DNA of 14,180 nucleotides from CAZNVG01 sp964576475. GTDB taxonomy: Bacteria; Patescibacteriota; Saccharimonadia; Saccharimonadales; CAZNVG01. The DNA is taken from NCBI GenBank assembly GCA_964576475.1, contig CAZNVG010000028.1, forward strand, positions 1-14,180, written 5' to 3'. Shown one piece after another: positions 13,370 through 14,180 of this stretch; position 1 is the first letter of the stretch; every line of letters starts with the position of its first letter. The notes below the pieces were generated by a model. That model was not told the DNA's origin. It worked only from the letters and a program-made list of their open reading frames with translations, and did not search any database. The position numbers and the translations under genes were made by a program.

Positions 13370-13866
13370 GAGTTCAGTATATCAGTGAGCTTTCCAGTAA
13401 GCTCCTCGGGGCTATGTTCAGAAGAGTCCAGCACAGTGAACTTTGAATAATCTTTGTCGGTTACCACTTTGTAAACTTCATCGAATCTCTCTTGGTTAAA
13501 TGGTCGCCCGTTTCTTTTATCTCGTGCCTTAACTCGGGCTACAAGGTGTTCATAAGGAGCGGTCAAGAATACTAGATGTAGATCTGCGTTGTATTTTGCG
13601 GAGATACTTTCCAGGAAATCAATCCGTTCCGGGTATAAGCCGCAGTCTAGAATAATATTCTTTTTTTCGTCTAAGGCGGCTTTTAACTTGGCTTCAATTG
13701 TCTTGAATGTGACTTTATTCTTTTCAAAAGACGTACCTACAATACCTAGTGCTCTACGCTCCTTATCTAAGCTCAATTCCAAAGTCTGAGGGTTTGATTT
13801 TAAGAAAGCTTCGACCAAAGTCGACTTACCCGCACCTTTTGACCCGTCTAATGCAATAATCCACAT
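13366..13866 (-). CDS. Small P-loop kinase-like protein (AAA_33/zeta-like)
   Basis: A 166-residue P-loop protein with Walker A GSKGAGKST (8-16), an acidic strand NIILDCGLYPER (about 70-81) and a lid-like arginine-rich stretch VARVKARDKRNGRPF. This is the plan of small-molecule kinases such as the AAA_33, zeta-toxin and gluconate-kinase groups. The substrate is not evident. No antitoxin-like partner lies beside it, so a toxin role is not favoured. It overlaps the phosphatase gene by four bases, suggesting a joint pathway in which one adds and one removes a phosphate. TGA-TAAGAT ends six bases before the ATG, predicting a leaderless transcript. Confidence 0.82.
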   Translation of the reverse strand: MWIIALDGSKGAGKSTLVEAFLKSNPQTLELSLDKERRALGIVGTSFEKNKVTFKTIEAKLKAALDEKKNIILDCGLYPERIDFLESISAKYNADLHLVFLTAPYEHLVARVKARDKRNGRPFNQERFDEVYKVVTDKDYSKFTVLDSSEHSPEELTGKLTDILNS

Positions 13867-13872
13867 ATATAA

Positions 13873-13881
13873 ATCTTATCA
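13873..13881 (-). promoter_or_regulatory. Extended -10 promoter of the kinase-phosphatase pair
   Basis: Minus-strand TGATAAGAT (TGN plus a near-consensus -10) ends six bases before the ATG at 13866. There is no Shine-Dalgarno site in the gap. The -35 region is poor. Confidence 0.5.
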
Positions 13882-13933
13882 GCTAGAGATCTGAACTTGT
13901 TAATTTTTTCCAGGCAATAACCAATAAGGTGTC

Positions 13934-14180
13934 TTACCTGATACTTGAAAGTGGATCAATGGGAATATTTCTTGAGAAGTCTACCGAGCCGTGCCATTCG
14001 TCCGCCAGTTCATCGGCAAATTCATTATCCAGTTCGTATATCTTACCGTCAGCTAGATCAAGAGCAACTCCTCGTATTTGGAGTCCGTCCTCATTACGGT
14101 CAATAGCAATACTACTAGGGCTGTGCTTTGTAACTTCAGTAGCAATCATATCCGCGGTAGGCCATTCACGTTCATCGGTG
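13934..14180 (-). CDS. Unrecognised protein, 5' end cut by the window edge
   Basis: The minus-strand frame ending at 13934 stays open to the right edge. The residues before the internal methionine at 14149 (DEREWPTAD) look coding, so the true start lies outside the window. About 82 residues are visible. They are acidic and soluble, with a strand-rich centre (GLQIRGVALDLADGKIYEL) and a proline-containing tail. No family recognised. It lies 67 bases upstream of the kinase-like gene in the same direction. Confidence 0.65.
   Translation of the reverse strand, partial: TDEREWPTADMIATEVTKHSPSSIAIDRNEDGLQIRGVALDLADGKIYELDNEFADELADEWHGSVDFSRNIPIDPLSSIR

Noticed and set aside
13366..13866. A zeta-toxin reading of the P-loop protein.
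   Set aside because: There is no epsilon-like antitoxin beside it, and the overlap with a metabolic phosphatase favours a metabolic kinase.

Overview
The window joins two kinds of DNA. Positions 1 to about 9,490 look like one side of an integrated mobile element. From the tRNA-Gly gene at 9491-9567 onward the genes look chromosomal. The gene style (compact genes, small ORFans, many genes without a Shine-Dalgarno site, a SemiSWEET-like permease, a recombinase next to a Replic_Relax-like protein) suggests a Patescibacteria/CPR genome, perhaps Saccharibacteria. That assignment is an impression and rests on no marker gene. TGA ends at least two real genes (12075 and 13366), so the UGA-glycine code of Gracilibacteria and Absconditabacteria does not apply.

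Element part. Two divergent transcription units leave a 190-bp intergenic region (7463-7654). It holds two face-away promoters, a perfect DnaA box, a bulged hairpin and a palindrome over one -10 box, so it is the best candidate for the element's replication and control region. Rightward are a 96-residue ORFan and a large serine recombinase whose 3' end runs antisense into the tRNA-Gly gene. Leftward are a Replic_Relax-like winged-helix protein, a 1451-residue protein (six HTH-like repeats, an SNF2-type helicase and a SAM-dependent methyltransferase), a small XRE regulator and an OLD-family ATPase/TOPRIM nuclease. A terminator follows at 63-81. The regulator and the OLD gene each have an extended -10 box eight bases before the ATG, so both should be leaderless. 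A 10-base word, TATACGGATA, lies over the -10/start region of both the XRE gene and the recombinase operon, suggesting that the regulator controls itself and integration or excision.

Chromosomal part. After tRNA-Gly come a SemiSWEET-like membrane protein (+), NAD kinase (-) and an unrecognised 116-residue protein (-). Upstream of the latter is a leaderless 14-codon mini-ORF followed by a strong terminator hairpin, which looks like an attenuator or a small RNA. A tight rightward operon (37-residue ORF, PLD-family protein, 72-residue ORF) meets a second XRE regulator tail to tail. A leftward pair follows, a small P-loop kinase-like protein and a CysQ/IMPase-family phosphatase, sharing an ATGA overlap. 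The right edge cuts an unknown gene.

The least familiar item is the giant HTH-array/helicase/methyltransferase protein and its co-location with the Replic_Relax protein, XRE switch and OLD nuclease. It could serve element replication, anti-restriction or defence. The sequence alone does not decide between these.
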